From Cristatella mucedo (lineage: Eukaryota > Bryozoa > Phylactolaemata > Cristatellidae): a stretch of DNA of 64,000 bases. This document shows, in pieces, positions 13,290 through 26,700 of this stretch. The notes beneath the pieces were generated by a model, which was given only the letters and a program-made list of their open reading frames with translations, searched no databases and was not told the origin of the DNA. Within the stretch, counting starts at the first letter, position 1; each line of letters opens with the position of its first letter. The DNA is taken from assembly GCA_009760855.2 (NCBI GenBank), contig WPIO01000033.1, positions 2,931,501-2,995,500 on the forward strand. The letters run 5' to 3'. Made by a program: the position numbers and the translations under genes.

Positions 13290-13440
13290 CTTAGCCCAAG
13301 GATAAGGTGGTTCGCAATTCACGACCCACGTCGTAGGTTAGAGTTCTGCATCAGGCAATCCTTTATTGCCTATTGCTAGCGATGATAATAGACGCTTAGG
13401 CTATTCTGCCTCTATTTAGACATAGCTTTTTGATCAGCTA
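13290..13440 (+). mobile_element. SINE family 1
   Basis: Head TCTTAGCCCAAGGATAAGGT, a mutated box B (GGTTAGAGTTC), the body TCCTTTATTGCC and end TGATCAGCTA. Confidence 0.7.
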
Positions 13441-14384
13441 GCCTTCACATTACTTTTTAGATCGTTTGTATAGCGCCCTAAGAGAACTAAATTTCTATCC
13501 AATCGCTTTACAACTTGCTGCAAGAGAATCAATAACCAAGGTACAATTAAATGCACGGTATTGTTATATATGCAAGACCAAACAAGTATCAGGCTTAGGC
13601 CAGCATGTTAAAGGACAGAAGAAGACACTCAGGCCAACCGATTAGTGCGACCTCTGGCTAGCAACATGCACTCTGAATCTTGCACGGGGAGGCATGCAAT
13701 GCACCCAGGAACAAGAAAGACAAGTTCGCTGGTTCGAAGAGAAAGCTGACAGGAGTAGAGGCTCTTTACCTGAGATTGTAATGATTCAAAGTCCTTTCAG
13801 GTGGTGACCGATTCCAGAAGCGAGTTTCATTCTTTTGGTGCACGCGAACTGAACGTCTGGTCACCGAAAAGTTTCAATTAAGTGCGACGGCTGGTGAGAC
13901 GACCGGAAGCCGAGGAGGAGCGGACGGTGCGAGTGTTGCTGTCTGGAGGAGCAAGGTCAGACGGGCAGGCTGGTGCAAGCGACTGACTCGACCTGTAAGC
14001 CCGACAGGGGATCTTGCAGTCGATTCGATGTCTGACAACGGCCAGTGAAGCCTAGGCAGAAGTGGTCTGATGCGGTTGCTATGCCGTTGACAAAAGGCCA
14101 GATGGACAGCTGAATTTTTTTCAGCAGTTGCAGATTACCGAGGCCATAGGCCGGGAGTTCTGAATAAAGAAGATTGTCGTAATCTAGAAGAGATATCACA
14201 AACGCATGAGCTAGTTTGGCTGCCATGCCACTGCTTAAGTAGGCCTTAATTGTGGTGATGTTCCTTAAGTGAAAGTAAGCCGAATTATCATTGGAGACAA
14301 CATGCTCAGGCAATCCCATGTCATTTCGCAATAGCACGATCGGATTACTGGCAAACTTAGCGAGAACTATGCTATATAATCTTT

Positions 14385-14466
14385 GGCCATGTGCTTAAAG
14401 CGCCTAGAAAGAAATTGAGTTCTCTGAGGGCGCTTTATCAAATGTATTATTATTATTATTATTATT
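14385..14466 (+). mobile_element. LINE A 3' tail only
   Basis: About 80 bp holding just the stem-loop tail (AAGCGCC ... GGGCGCTTTATC) and (ATT)n, inserted in the minus-strand LINE. Confidence 0.75.
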
Positions 14467-14889
14467 AGTAGTAGTAGTATTAAATCAAAACGCGCGTCAT
14501 AATGTAGGACCAGATTACGGACAAACATCACAAGAGAAGTGCTAGATGAAATAACATTGAATGTGAGGTCTTCCAAAATGAAGGTGCCGATAGGCTCGAC
14601 CATAACTTCTAGGTTGGTATAGCTATCGTTAACACTCAGGAAGTCGGTGGCAATACAAGTTCGAACTTTGTTGATGCAGGCTACAAGGGAATCAACTGAG
14701 TCGGATCCCGAGCAAGGCTTAGTAGGGTCGAAGGTTAGGTGGAGCCGAGTTTCATTCGTCTAAAAATTAAAGACAAGATTGCGTCTGGCCATAGCATGGG
14801 CCAGAGAAAGGGGATAAGCAATGAAAAGAAGACCAAAGACCGAAGCCTAAAAGTAAACAGCGAGGTACCCTACCTTTTAAAGGGCTCCC

Positions 14890-15267
14890 GGATTACGGAA
14901 GGTCATCCTTTGAAGACCGTGCCTTTAGTTCGTATGCTCCCAAAGCCTGGAACTCACTCCCGACCTGCGTCACGACATCTCCGGACTTGTCCACATTTAA
15001 AAAGAAACTAAAAAACGCATATATTTATCACAGCATTTAGTGGGTCCCTGTAATTCGTCCTTTATGTGCTTATGCGTGCTGACATCGTGCATGTTGCCAC
15101 TAACCATACATGCATGCTGACCCTGTGCATGTCACCCCACCCCTATTCTCGTTCTTTATTCAGCATACTATCACTAACCATTCAATCGTGATTCCTTTGC
15201 AGCACATGTAAAGCGCATAGAAAGAGATTGATTTCTCTGAGAGCGCTATATCAAGTGTAGTATTATT
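14890..15267 (+). mobile_element. LINE A 3' end nested in LINE C
   Basis: A C-terminal ORF remnant encodes the SYAPKAWNSLPTCVTTSPDL pattern across frames. Then come the subfamily A 3' UTR with repeated CTGACCCTGTGCATGTC motifs, the stem-loop tail and ATT repeats. Confidence 0.8.
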
Positions 15268-15530
15268 ATTGATATGCTTACTCTGGCACAATCACTGAGG
15301 TAGAACCCAACCCAGTTTAGCATTATGCCAGTGGTACCTCGGCGTGTCGAGAGGTGCTGCAGAAGGATCTGGTTGTCAATTGTGTCGAATGCAGCCGAGA
15401 GATCTAAACGAACAAGCCGAGGCATCAGTCTTGACCTATTTTGTCCGTGTGCTGAAACTCACTAGCTTTTAGGCTGGTCTCTTTAGTCTCAGAGCATTAT
15501 TCTGAGTATTAAAGAGATTAGAAAACATGT

Positions 15531-16949
15531 CTGAGCTGGCTTGTTATTTATGAGTCGCTGAAAAAATTCTTCTTGAGGCGGGCTGTGGCCAAACTCACAG
15601 GATTACACTGCTGCTGAATTGATCAGGTAGACTGCTCGAGTTTTCTTAGACACTGCTTCAATATCATATGCACTGACAGCGATATCTTAAATATATCTGG
15701 ACATCAGGTCGCTAAAAGCAATGTTAAAGACTGGCAACTTTTTTCGTCGTCGTTTTCATTTGAGAATAAGCCACACATCGCTTTTTGATTTGTACCTATT
15801 TGCTACCGGTAGATCAAATAACAAGCCATTATGTGCCATCAAGAGTACGTGCAGAATTAGGATGCCCGTAAACGTATACGATAGTGGGATTCTCCACCAC
15901 TTCTCACGGATAATACGTGAGCTGCCAGCATTGGTTTCCGTACCACTAGTAGAGAGAGAACAGTAAAAAGAAGCCTATAAAATGACGGAGAAAATCAATA
16001 CGTACTCCATATACAATTTATCCACCCAAAATTTATTCGTAACTGATCATATCAAACAAATTAAAATATAATTTTTCCAAGGAATATATACAGATAAGTA
16101 AATAAATGTACTACGCTCGATTACGACTATGTGTTTCGCCCTTGTAATTCTTATTACGATCAGCTAAAATACTACGTACAATCCAGAAGGGACACTGCTT
16201 ATACTGCATCTTAGAATAATGTGCACCTGGCGCTTCAAAGACACATTTCACATCTTAAGTGGTCATTTCTATACAGTGCGAGCTGATCTGTTACGAGAGC
16301 TTAAATAAAACGCTAACGAAGCGAGGACTGTTGACACTTCATGATCTAAAATGCAGTGATGCCCCGAAGTCTCGTGGGCAGAGTCTAGTCTAAGGATTTG
16401 CTGCTAGAAGCAAATACAACGTCGTAACCTAGGTACCATCAAATAAAAAAAATACTAAAACGTATTTCTACTTGTCCATGAAGCAACAACTCAACCTCAA
16501 TCACTCTGGTAGACGGTTTTTGCTAAGACATTTCTTCCCGCGAGAAGTAATTTCTTGCGTCGCACTTAGAATCTTTGATCTAGGGATATTCGATTGCTGT
16601 CTGACTCGCTAGCGGGCCGCTCCTTGTGGAGGCGACGAGCAGGCTCCGACTTCAGCCTCCTACTCCGGAGGAGCCGCGTCGACCGGCGATTGATTCTGAG
16701 TAGGATGCAAGACTCCCCCCTCCCCGCCATTCGGCCCCTATTTCCTCCGCATGCTTAATGAATTCAAGCATCCACCGAAAGATGCTCACGATACTCATCT
16801 TGCCGTGCACCAGCGGTGGTACAGTGGTACTGCACGAGCAGCGACCCAAGTCCGACGGCACCTGGCACTGTAACGACGGTAGCGACCGTGCTTTGCAGCC
16901 CCTGCACTCAGGGAGCGCTGGCCTAATTTCAGCACGCACGCGCGGGTAC
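15531..16949. other. Featureless, AT-rich then rising GC
   Basis: No recognised feature to about 16.6 kb, where GC content begins to rise toward the rhotekin-like promoter. Confidence 0.5.
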
Positions 16950-17504
16950 GCAAGTGTTGCGGCACTCTATCCGAGTCATTTTCTTTTTAGAGCGCCCGCC
17001 TCAGCCGAGGGTGCTTTCAATTTCGATTGATAGATCTGGCCGACGACAGGGGGCGGCGGGCGGCGACAGCCGGCCCCGCCCACTTGCCAGAGAGGCGAGG
17101 GGTGCTGGCGGGAGGGCGGGCGTTGCGGCTACGGCGGTGCGGTGCGGCGGAACGGACGATCTAACGGGGCTTGCTAGCGCTTCGTGGGCGGGACTTGTCG
17201 TTTCCGCTTGTTGCGGCTAATTTATTCGGCCGGCGCGATATGCGCTTCGTGCTTTCAGCCAGCGCGGTCCTGCGACACCGTCGCCATTCGCCCGGTATCG
17301 GTTATTTACTTTATCCCAGGCGGTGGGGCATAAAAAAAAAGTAAGGAGAGCCGGTCGGCCGAGCGCTCTCGAGCCGGAGCGTCTCTGCGGAGCGTCTCTG
17401 CGACGGCGGCGGCGGCGGCGGACAAAAGCTGGGCGCAAAAGCTCCGGCGGCCGAGCGGACCGCCGCGAGACGAGTCGGCCGCTGCACGAGCGGACGCCGC
17501 ACGG
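16950..17504 (+). promoter_or_regulatory. GC-rich promoter island and 5' UTR of the rhotekin-like gene
   Basis: Base composition rises sharply to GC- and CpG-rich DNA from about 16.95 kb to 18.0 kb, including a (CGG)n stretch near 17403-17421. The surrounding sequence is about 45% GC. No TATA box is evident close to the start codon. This is what a CpG-type promoter with a short 5' UTR would look like. The transcription start cannot be placed from sequence alone, and long overlapping open frames on both strands here are a by-product of GC content. Confidence 0.5.
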
Positions 17505-17756
17505 ATGGACTCCTCCGAACAGAAGACGACGACCGCGGCGGAGGCGACGGCAGCGGCGACGACCGCAGAGGAGGCGGCGACAGCAGCGGCGGCGGCGGTT
17601 GCGCCAGCCCCGAGGCGGCCGGCGGACGGTAGCCTCATGCGAGAGGACGAGCGTCCGCACGCGGCAGCGAGCGGTGGCGGCGGCGGAGTACGGATGCGCC
17701 GCACTTACGAGGACATGGATATTTTCTATTACAAGCAGATCGCCACGCGAATGCAG
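17505..17756 (+). CDS. RTKN-like: Rhotekin-like exon 1: start codon and low-complexity N-terminus
   Basis: 84 codons from ATG to a donor at CAG|GTTTGG, ending in phase 0. The product starts MDSSEQKTTTAAEATAAA and is rich in Ala, Thr and Gly. It then turns into ordinary protein (RRTYEDMDIFYYKQIATRMQ) immediately before HR1. Phase 0 matches the acceptor of exon 2. The start is the first ATG of this frame in the GC-rich leader. The Ala/Gly tracts come from GCG/GGC codons and may vary in length between individuals. The donor is weaker than consensus. Confidence 0.7.
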
Positions 17757-20700
17757 GTTTGGAGCTTAGCGCGTCGCTCGGCCGCACTAGTCGCCTAGTG
17801 AGGAGGGGTCGCTTCGAGGGGGCCTGCTCAGCAGCGCTGCTCCGAAGCCAGCAGCGCTGCTCTGCGGGGGAGGAAGAGGCAGCGGACGCTGCCGCGAGCC
17901 GCCCTGCCGCACCCTCCACCACCACCCCCCCCCCCCGCCCCTGCTCGAGCCGCTTCCGTGTATCGCTGGCCTTACAACCCCATCTAGCAACTCCCGCCTA
18001 CCGCAAGGGGGGCCGGTGGGTTGAAGATTTATAGCGGTGTCAGCTAGAATAACTTTTGCAAACGACCAGCCGGCGCTGTTTGACGACTTGGCGAGGCACA
18101 GTTAAAATATAATTCATTTGTATAGCGCCCCAAGAGAACTAAATCTCTATTCAGGCGCTTCACATATGCCTCAGGGCTCGAGCCCACGACCTCAGCCAGA
18201 CCTTAGTCGGGGCGAGCACCTTAACCGCACAGTTGTGAATCGCCCGCAGATGGCGTCTCTTTCAAATTCACGAATCGGAGCGAACGCTCGAAAACGGAGA
18301 GGAAAATGCTGCTAAAAACTTCGAATATGATTCGAATATGCATTCCAGGCGATCGAATGTCTGCCTGCCTGAAGTGCAATGCTAGTCCGAAGCATCCGAA
18401 ATACCAGGATCCGTCAGGAATTTTGAAAATGACCATCAAAAGAGCACTTCGGCCTGTCGAAACGGGCGTTAAGCAAGAACTAGTAACCGTTTGCAGTCAG
18501 CAGTAGAGGGAGAACTATACCACGACTTCTGCCATCTAAGCAACTTATCCTCTGTCACCCTGCTTGGTGGAAACCTTGTTAACCTGCACTCTGGCCTCTC
18601 TGAGGTGTAGATTCGTCTATTTACCCAAGTCCTTCAAGTGCTAGGTTCTACATCTAGGTCCGACGCTGGGATAGGGTGTTATAATAATCTCTGCTCTCTT
18701 GTTCTGCCTCTATCCAATATCATTCACTGAGTTTCTCCCTGCCTCATCCTTAGTCCATGATTGCACAAAATATAGCCCCAGGACGTTTGATTATGGGTAG
18801 CGATACTTATTTAGCCAAAATCAGAAACAAACTATTGTAGCGATTGGCAAGCAAAGCTAAACATGCACAGTTCAAATTTCACGTTGATCAGTGAAGTATT
18901 GACTGAGTTGTGGCTTTACAAGGCACTGTGCTACACTGTAAATGAACATATTTAAAAGACAAAAGCATGCATCTTAGCAAGCTGCAAACGTGTAACTCGC
19001 CCTACCAAGGTTCAACCAGTTGGGACACCAGTCGTATATGATGCTGAAATAGGTAAGTTTTTTATTTGTAGATATGTTGCTTACGGGTTACTTCTAGGTT
19101 ACGCGGAGTTTGTGCAATTATTTTTTCTTTTATATGGAAGTCATCAAAAGTTCCGATCTCATTTCTTGCATATTTGTCGTTTGAAGGTACCATACTAAAA
19201 TATTATTTGATTATTGGAAAGAATTTTTCATAATTTTCTCGACATTTACCCTTACTTTTCTTGCCCTTGTGGGAGACTTGTGTCTACTTGCACGGCATTA
19301 ACCAGTAAAGTCTTCGAATTTCTTCCAGCGACCAGTTTATGTGCTGCACGGTGTATGCTATTGCAGAAAGGTGCCCTAAAATAAGTTAGTTTAGATTAGC
19401 AGATAGATAGATTAGCAGCCGCCGACGTTATCTGTGGCTCGCAAAACCTGTCAGTCTAACGAACTATACGGCACCCCCACTTCTGCCCATATTGATGCTG
19501 ACCCAAGCACGATGACAAGCAGGCATTGTGTAACGGCGAATCGAGCCACACTTTATTAGGCGAATCGTATTTTGGTATCTACTGTTCTTGGCTGCAAAAC
19601 TGGCTGTCGTTACTGACCCTAACTTTTTCCATGCCTACCTTGCTACTGTCCTTAGCTTTGATGCAATCACTGACATTCTGACATTCGCATTGGGTCATGA
19701 TGCGTTACCTCGGTCTCCAGTGTTCTTGGCTGCAAAACTGGCTGTCGTTACTGGCCCTAACTTTTGCTATGCTTACCTGCTAGCGTCCTTTATTTTGATG
19801 CAACCACTGACATTCTGACATTCGCATTGGGTCAGGTTGCATTACTGCTTGAACTCTCCAATGCAACAGTACTGTCTTAGCATCAGCTGCGACATATTTA
19901 ATGGCCTTTCACTGCCATGCCAGTAGCCTTCACGTAACACCTTATTTGAAACTACCATGTGCTTGCTGAGGTAAGCGCACGATAAATCAGCGCTTTGCTC
20001 ACTACAGCTCCTTATAGTCCTACTACCTCAGTGCTTTGCTCACTACTGCTCTGTAGTTCACTATCTCAGTGCTCTGCTCACTACTGCTCTGTAGTTCACT
20101 ATCTCAGTGCTCTGCTCACTACTGCTCTGTAGTCCTAGTACCTCATCATTCTGCTCACACAGCACTCTTCTAGCTAATCCCCTGTGCTCTGCTACACCAG
20201 CACCAATGCATGCAGCTTCCGACTAACGCTCGGAAGGATTTGCCTGCGCATACTGTGAAGTGATGGGCATCAGCGTCAGCCGCTGCCCGAGCACCGTACG
20301 AATGCCTGAGCTTGCAGGCATACACGAGCACCTGGCACCAGACACATGTGCTTTGCCGTTTCTCAGGATTTCGATCTTCAGAAAAAGATTGAACACGAGC
20401 TGAAGATGTGCGATGGTGCCACAAAGCTGCTGGCTGCTGTCCAAAACTCAGGTCTCTCTCTGGAAGCTGCCAAGACGCTGCTGACTTGCAATGTTCGAAT
20501 GGCTGTATATGCTGAGGCACTACGGCAAAAGAAGTCGGCAGTGGCCAGGTGCTTGCCTGGCACAGTTGTCAGAGAAGGCAGTGGCTGCGGGGGTCACAGC
20601 CTAACCGATAGAGCTGCTGATCTCGGCATGAAGGGGCTAGAGTAAGTTGCCGAAGCCTGCGGCTGCCTGTCCGTGACTTGGCCATTGCTTGCTAACACTA

Positions 20701-23700
20701 CTATGGGACTGTCGCCCTCGTTCAGCCTAGTCGAGCCTCGGCTGATCTTGTGTGCCTGTTCCTTATTAATATCCCCCAGCCGCTGCATGTCTGACTACTT
20801 GACTCTGTTCCCTGGTGGCTCATTACTGCTCAAGCAGCCCAGATAGGACTTGTATCTGAAGCCAATTATTAGTGACTTTCGATGTAATTGGACCTGAGGC
20901 TATGGGACATGCGATGGCTCAACCTAATCCTCATGCCTTTCGTTTCATCGTTAGGTGCCGAGATCATACGTCTCTGTCTAAGCGATCTGATCAGAGCTCA
21001 GCAATTGCTCTTTTCATCTATTTGTCTGTCTGCTCTTTATGCTGCCACCAAAACCTATGATCAATGCAAGACCAAATGGTAATTGTGCATGCGTTATGTC
21101 TACCATTGAATACAGACAGAGGATCATCGCTCCGAGTACTTGTCACCTAGGATTAAACTGGGGCAGCCTTAATTTGCATCTCATTCAAGCTATGAGCAGA
21201 CAGACTGCCACTGCTGGAGGCAGGAACCACCAGCACTCTAGCTGTCATTTAATATTGCTTACAGCTGCCGGTGGTCCTTCAGCCAATGCTTGTTAAACTC
21301 CGCATGATCATCACACCGGAACAGCCGCTGCTCCTCAATCGTCTATGACAACTATTGCATGCTTACTACTGGCACATTTGGGAATTCACTCTGTCCTTTA
21401 AGGTTTTTATTATTGCCATGATGCTACAACCCAACCACTTGAGATGCTTGAGGCAACATGACCCGTATGTAGGGTTAGTGTTGGGTTTAGAGGTTCCTTC
21501 TTATTCTATTTGAGCCAACAAGTCAGCTATGTGGCTTCTCGAAGATCGAGTTAAGCAACTTTAGATGGGTTCAGCCGAGACCACCATCCTCTGTGAGATG
21601 TCCACGATGTTTACGGTGCAGCTCACCTCTATCAAGGTGCACCTGACGTCGATGTTCGCAGACTTCTGATCTGGTCAAAGCATCATGATGCACAAAAAAC
21701 GATAGATGCAGAGCTTCTCATTTTTACCCAAGCTTTGCAAGTAAACCCGACTAGCTTCGACGGTTGCTGCTTTGCCGGTAGCTACAAATAAAAATATTAG
21801 CAGATTTAACAGCATCGTGTGTATAAAGGCAGAAGAGCTTTAACGGCTGTCACCACCACTTGAAGTTGGCAATAAAGGATCGCCTACAGCAGGATTCAAA
21901 CCCACCACCTCGGTCAGGAAGAGCAAGCATATTGCCTCTTGGGCTATCACTGCCAGGGGTATGTGTCTCTCTAGTCGAAACTTTAAAGTTGTTGCCTCGG
22001 CAAGCGTGACTGACAGATTTTCCTCTGCTTCGGCAGCTCAAGGGTAATATGAGCACTTTCATTCTGCAGCAGAGGCACCGGGAATAAGGGAGAGAAGATA
22101 GTTTGCCGGCCTCATAGTCAAACCAGGTCCTGTTGTCGAACAAGTTTAGAGCTTTTGTTAGCCAAAGGCCAGCCGGCTAAGCCTGTACTTTGCACCACGG
22201 GCCTTCCAATCAAGCTGATCTGCTCGACAGTGCACATGCTACAGGTGCCAATGGCAGTGCAACGGCTACAGCTGAGACTAAGAAGTGGGCTTATTTAATT
22301 AACTGAGTCATCACTGAAACCAGCGTTTCTTTGCCTTGAGGCCGATGGCAGCAACTGTGCAGTCGCGACTTTCTCGGGAGATCTAGCTTGAGTGGGCAGC
22401 AAGAAGGGTTAGTCATTCTTGTGAATGGAAAGGGAGGAGTAGGTGAATGATGCAACAAAGGAAAAGAAAATCTTCAGTAGATGTCATGCTCTTTGCACCG
22501 TCCAGAGGTCTGAGCCACAACTTATGGTGGCCGGGCTTAGCCAATTAGACATGTGTCATTAAATCCAGTAAAACAGCCACGAAAGCTGCCGGGGTAAACA
22601 TCAGCAGTGCTGGCCGTAACTCAAGGGCATATAGGCTGAGCAGATTGGAGGCTCATCGGCTGTGTCTAGGCAGCCGTAATGGAGCCACAGCCAGGATGCA
22701 GGCCAAGGATACGCTAGGGAATGCTTCTGGCCGTTATGCCCCTCCTCTACCCCATAACATAGGCTGCATCCTGCTCAGCGGCTGCAACCTAATTGCTAAG
22801 GTCGATGAAGTACTAATATGACTCAGTCCCAGCCTACATCCTCCCTTACCCTGCCCTGGTAGGCACTCAATTTTTGACGGCCTCGACAGGATAATTCATG
22901 GTTTCTGCCTGCTACAGTACCTGTCTTTTGGCTAAACAGGCTGCTGAATTACTCGAAGAGTCTGAATTACTTGAAGATGAGCAGATACTTGATCTGTCGT
23001 TAAGGAAGAGGACCCGAAGGTGAGATCCTTTATCAAAAAACTATTTGCTCTTGAGCAATCGCTGGCAATTTTAACTGCTGAAGAGCCCGAGGGGTAGGTA
23101 CACAAAGAGACTGACTTACAGATTGTCCCGTGCAAAAAAATACTGTGAGTCAATCGGTCAGGTTGCTATAGCACCTTTTCTGATTTTCTCTGCTGATCAC
23201 GGCAGCTCATTTCAACCGTCGTTAGTGTATACCATATTGGGTGGAGGAGGCCAGGCAATGGTAGTGATAGCAGCAGCAGCAGCTTCTTGTGAGCTGGCAG
23301 ATTATAAGTCAGAGGATGCAGCAACAACAGCAATAACAGCTTGATGCAATCAAAGCCTGGGGGCGGATCAGGAACTGCCATTGCTAGAGCTGTTACAACA
23401 ATACTCCTGCAACGTGTCACTATGGCTGTCAGGGGCCGGTGTCTACCTTTAGCTCAGATATGCTTATGTAAACATGCTTCTTTCTGTTGCATTATCTAAC
23501 TGGCACAACACTGCAACTGTCGCGGCTATTTTGAGTAGTTCGGTGCAAGTGGAGAGGTGAGGAACAATACCTATTGCCCGGCAAAGCTCACGAAAGGGAT
23601 GTATGGTGTGTAATCTTCCTTTTGGCAGTCGTCTTTCCTGGCCGTATTGCTGGGAAGGATTTTTAGGTGGGTTGGTGGTTGCAAAGCCCGCGACAGCAAC

Positions 23701-26700
23701 TGAAAACCGCCTGTTTGGCTGACATCAAGCCTACTGCCAATAGTTTTTTGACGAAACCTCATCACGTTTCCTGCCTCGTTAATCTTATTATCTTGAAGGC
23801 TGATGGCAATATCGTTTACGATGAAGTACAAGAGGCTCCCATCGTGACTGACTTAGCTTCACTAACTCCGTACGGTTCTGATAAACCAAGTGGTCCCCGG
23901 AGCTTTTAGCAGCCCTGCTTTTACTGGGAGAGTATAACTACCTATCTGATTTTATCATTTTGCAGTGCCGTTCCCGAGGTCGACTCAGGGCGGCAGCAGC
24001 GAGCTAGCATTGCCAACGTTTTGGGAATGCCTGCACACCGCTTCTACTTTGCCAAACAATCTAGAATTCTGGTTCACATAAGTGATCATGGTAATTTCTG
24101 ATTGCAGTTCCTCGAGTGTGGTCATTATTGTTTCGGAAGAAATAGGGTTCCAAGCATTTAGTCCAGATGTATGGCATCTACTCTGATGTCTTAGTACTTT
24201 GTGAGGCAAGCTAATACCTCGGTGGATTAAGGGAGGAACAGCAGTGCTAAAACGACATTCTTTGATGGACACGGTGGCACAAGAAGGCTATCTCTGGAAT
24301 GAGGTCGAAGCTCTTATTGTAAAGGACATATATTGTTAGCCCCAAGTGTGCACTGAGAATTGCTTAGGGTGCTAGTTCACTAGCACAAGTTCTTTAGTCT
24401 AGCAACCACGAAATCTTTATGGATTGTTGGAGCTACTCATATTGGATACATTACATTATTACATGTAGAGGTAAGTCTAATGTAGGAAGAAGGTACTCAC
24501 ATGCGGTTTGTGACCACCGGGTGGGGTTACTTTCTAGTAGCAGATCAGGACCGAGAGTAGAAAAAGCTCCGGCGTTTCTGTATTCCCATGTTGAGGTTGT
24601 AGGGAATCCCCCTCTTAATATTGGCTGCACACATGACTGTCTACCAGTTTAGTGACTAGTCTACTTTCAACCCGATTCCCCTAATTTCTTGAACTTCGCC
24701 TTAGGCACGTCGCAAGTAACAGCTTTGCCAGCAAAGCAAGAGTGGCTATTTCTGACATTCGGATTCCATTGGCATGGAAAGATCCGGACAACTTTAAAAA
24801 CAAAAGCTGTAAGTAACATCTTGTGCATTCTCTTTCTCGGTCAGGAAGGGTCCAGCTGCTTCATGATATGAGATTGCAATTCAGGTATCAGTTTGTGGTG
24901 CTGCTAAAGCCGGCAAAGTTGAAAAAAATTGGTTGTACCAATATGCAAGGGCTTTGTGATATAGCAGAGTGCAAATGACAGCATTCTATTCATTTGCTAA
25001 GTGCATAGATCATCCACTAGCTGCTTACTTGATGGAGCTGTTGTTTGGACAAGGCAGAGGAAGAAGCTGTCATGCCAGCAAACTATCCATTAACTTTGTG
25101 GAAAATATCAAAAGTATTAGGCCACCAGTCATGCAGTGACAGCTGGCTTGCAGTGCCCATATCAGTGGAAATTTTTTTAGGCTTGGCATCTTTTAAATAA
25201 GTCTTAATCTGTCGGTATCTCACACCGTATTTGGGCAGTGATCGCTGGTCTTGTTCATATAACGTGAACAATAACTCGGGTCATTTAGTTTTTGTGTACA
25301 AAACCGATCTGTCGTGTCGGCAGGAACTCTCATCTATTTTTGGTATTATTTACTGCAAATTTTAGAATTTGTCAGGTTCTAGGAGTAACCGAAGTAGCAA
25401 GTCTCACTGCTCCAGTACATATAAGGCAACGAGTAGTGGTGTGTGCAAAGTGACAGCCTAGCATACAGATTACTGTCGGCACTGGCTGAACTTGGACTAA
25501 AGGATATTTCGTGTGCTCTACCTTCTACGTAGTTCGCTTTACCGTTAGGGTTTGCTTAGAGAAGAGTACTACAGCTAAACTAGTTGCCTTCATGACATCT
25601 CATCTAGATTACTTTATTCAAGACTACTGGCCCGTGCACTTATTTTAATTGACTACAACTAATGCAAAAATCTCAGCAGCTCGGCTGGTTTTAGGAAATG
25701 GCATAGCTACCATATCACTTACTTCACGGAATCTCCTGACTTGACCACATTTTAAAAGAACCCGAAACACGCTTATTTATGACAGCATTTAATGGGTCAC
25801 TGTGATTCGTCCTTTATGTGCTTATACGTGCTGACACTGTGCATGCTGCCACTAACCACACTTGCATGCTGACCCTCTGCATGTCACCCCTAACCATGTT
25901 ATTCATGTTTTTTTATCAAGCATGATGCCACTCACCATTCGATCGTGTTTCCTTTGCAGCAAATGTAATGCACCTAGAAAGAGATTGAGTTCTCTGAGGG
26001 TGCTTTATGAATTTTATTGTTAATAATATTATTTTTTTATCACATCACTTCTATCTAAGCTTTACTGGCTCCCATTCAAGCATAGAATTGACTTTAAGAC
26101 CATCTCATCCACTGGTTGCTTCACGTGCTTGCACCAGTCTACCTATCCGATCTCCTTACTTATCCAGTGTACTCTTGCACCACTCACCCCCACTTCTTAC
26201 CGTTGACTAGGCGTTTCTCGAACTAAATTGAAATCTTTTGGTGGTCGGGCCTTCAGAGTGTGCATACCGAAAGTTGGGAAATCGCCTCCGGCCTCTGATG
26301 CCGCTTGCATTGACTTGACATCAAATGTCTCAGTTTAAAACGCATTCATTCTACGCAGCTTTCCCTGCGGCCCAGTGAACATGTCTTTTTTGTTCCTGTG
26401 ATGTACATGCTCACGATACACTTGTTCATGATTCAGTGCGTGATCTAACCAGGCGTCCTACCAACCAGTGGCCCCGAGTGTCTTCTTGTATGCTTCACAT
26501 GCTTGTCTATGCATGAATTATACTTGTGCTTTTGCAGGCTTGTCTAGGCACGACACCTCGTATGCCATCGACCCTATGTTAGTACTTCTCTTGCGATTTG
26601 TAAAGTGCCTGGGTAGAGATTAGGTTCTCTTAGGGTGCTATATATACGGCTTACTATTATCATCATTATTATTATAATTATTATTTGCTCTTCAATCAGA

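Larger units (their letters stand above)
13448..15530 (-). mobile_element. LINE subfamily C, interrupted by younger insertions
   Basis: Read on the minus strand from the high end: a DLSAAFDTID-like RT segment (15.30-15.52 kb); LTFDPTKPCSGSDSVDSL and ATDFLSVND (14.85-14.65 kb); AKLAHAFVISLLDYDNLLYS (14.34-13.96 kb); FGDQTFSSRAPKE (about 13.85 kb); and a tail GTATAGCGCCCTAAGAGAAC at 13.45 kb. The order is correct for one element. It is split by a plus-strand subfamily A copy at 14890-15267 and by a small plus-strand tail at 14385-14466. Confidence 0.75.

Noticed and set aside
17217-17990. Several 90-148-codon frames on both strands in the GC-rich island
   Set aside because: Overlapping Arg/Ala/Gly-rich frames expected from GC-rich DNA. 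Only the frame at 17505 joins in phase to a recognisable HR1 exon.
24689-24871. ATG-initiated 60-codon frame at 24689
   Set aside because: It overlaps rhotekin-like exon 3 in the wrong frame; the true frame gives the SDIRIPL motif.
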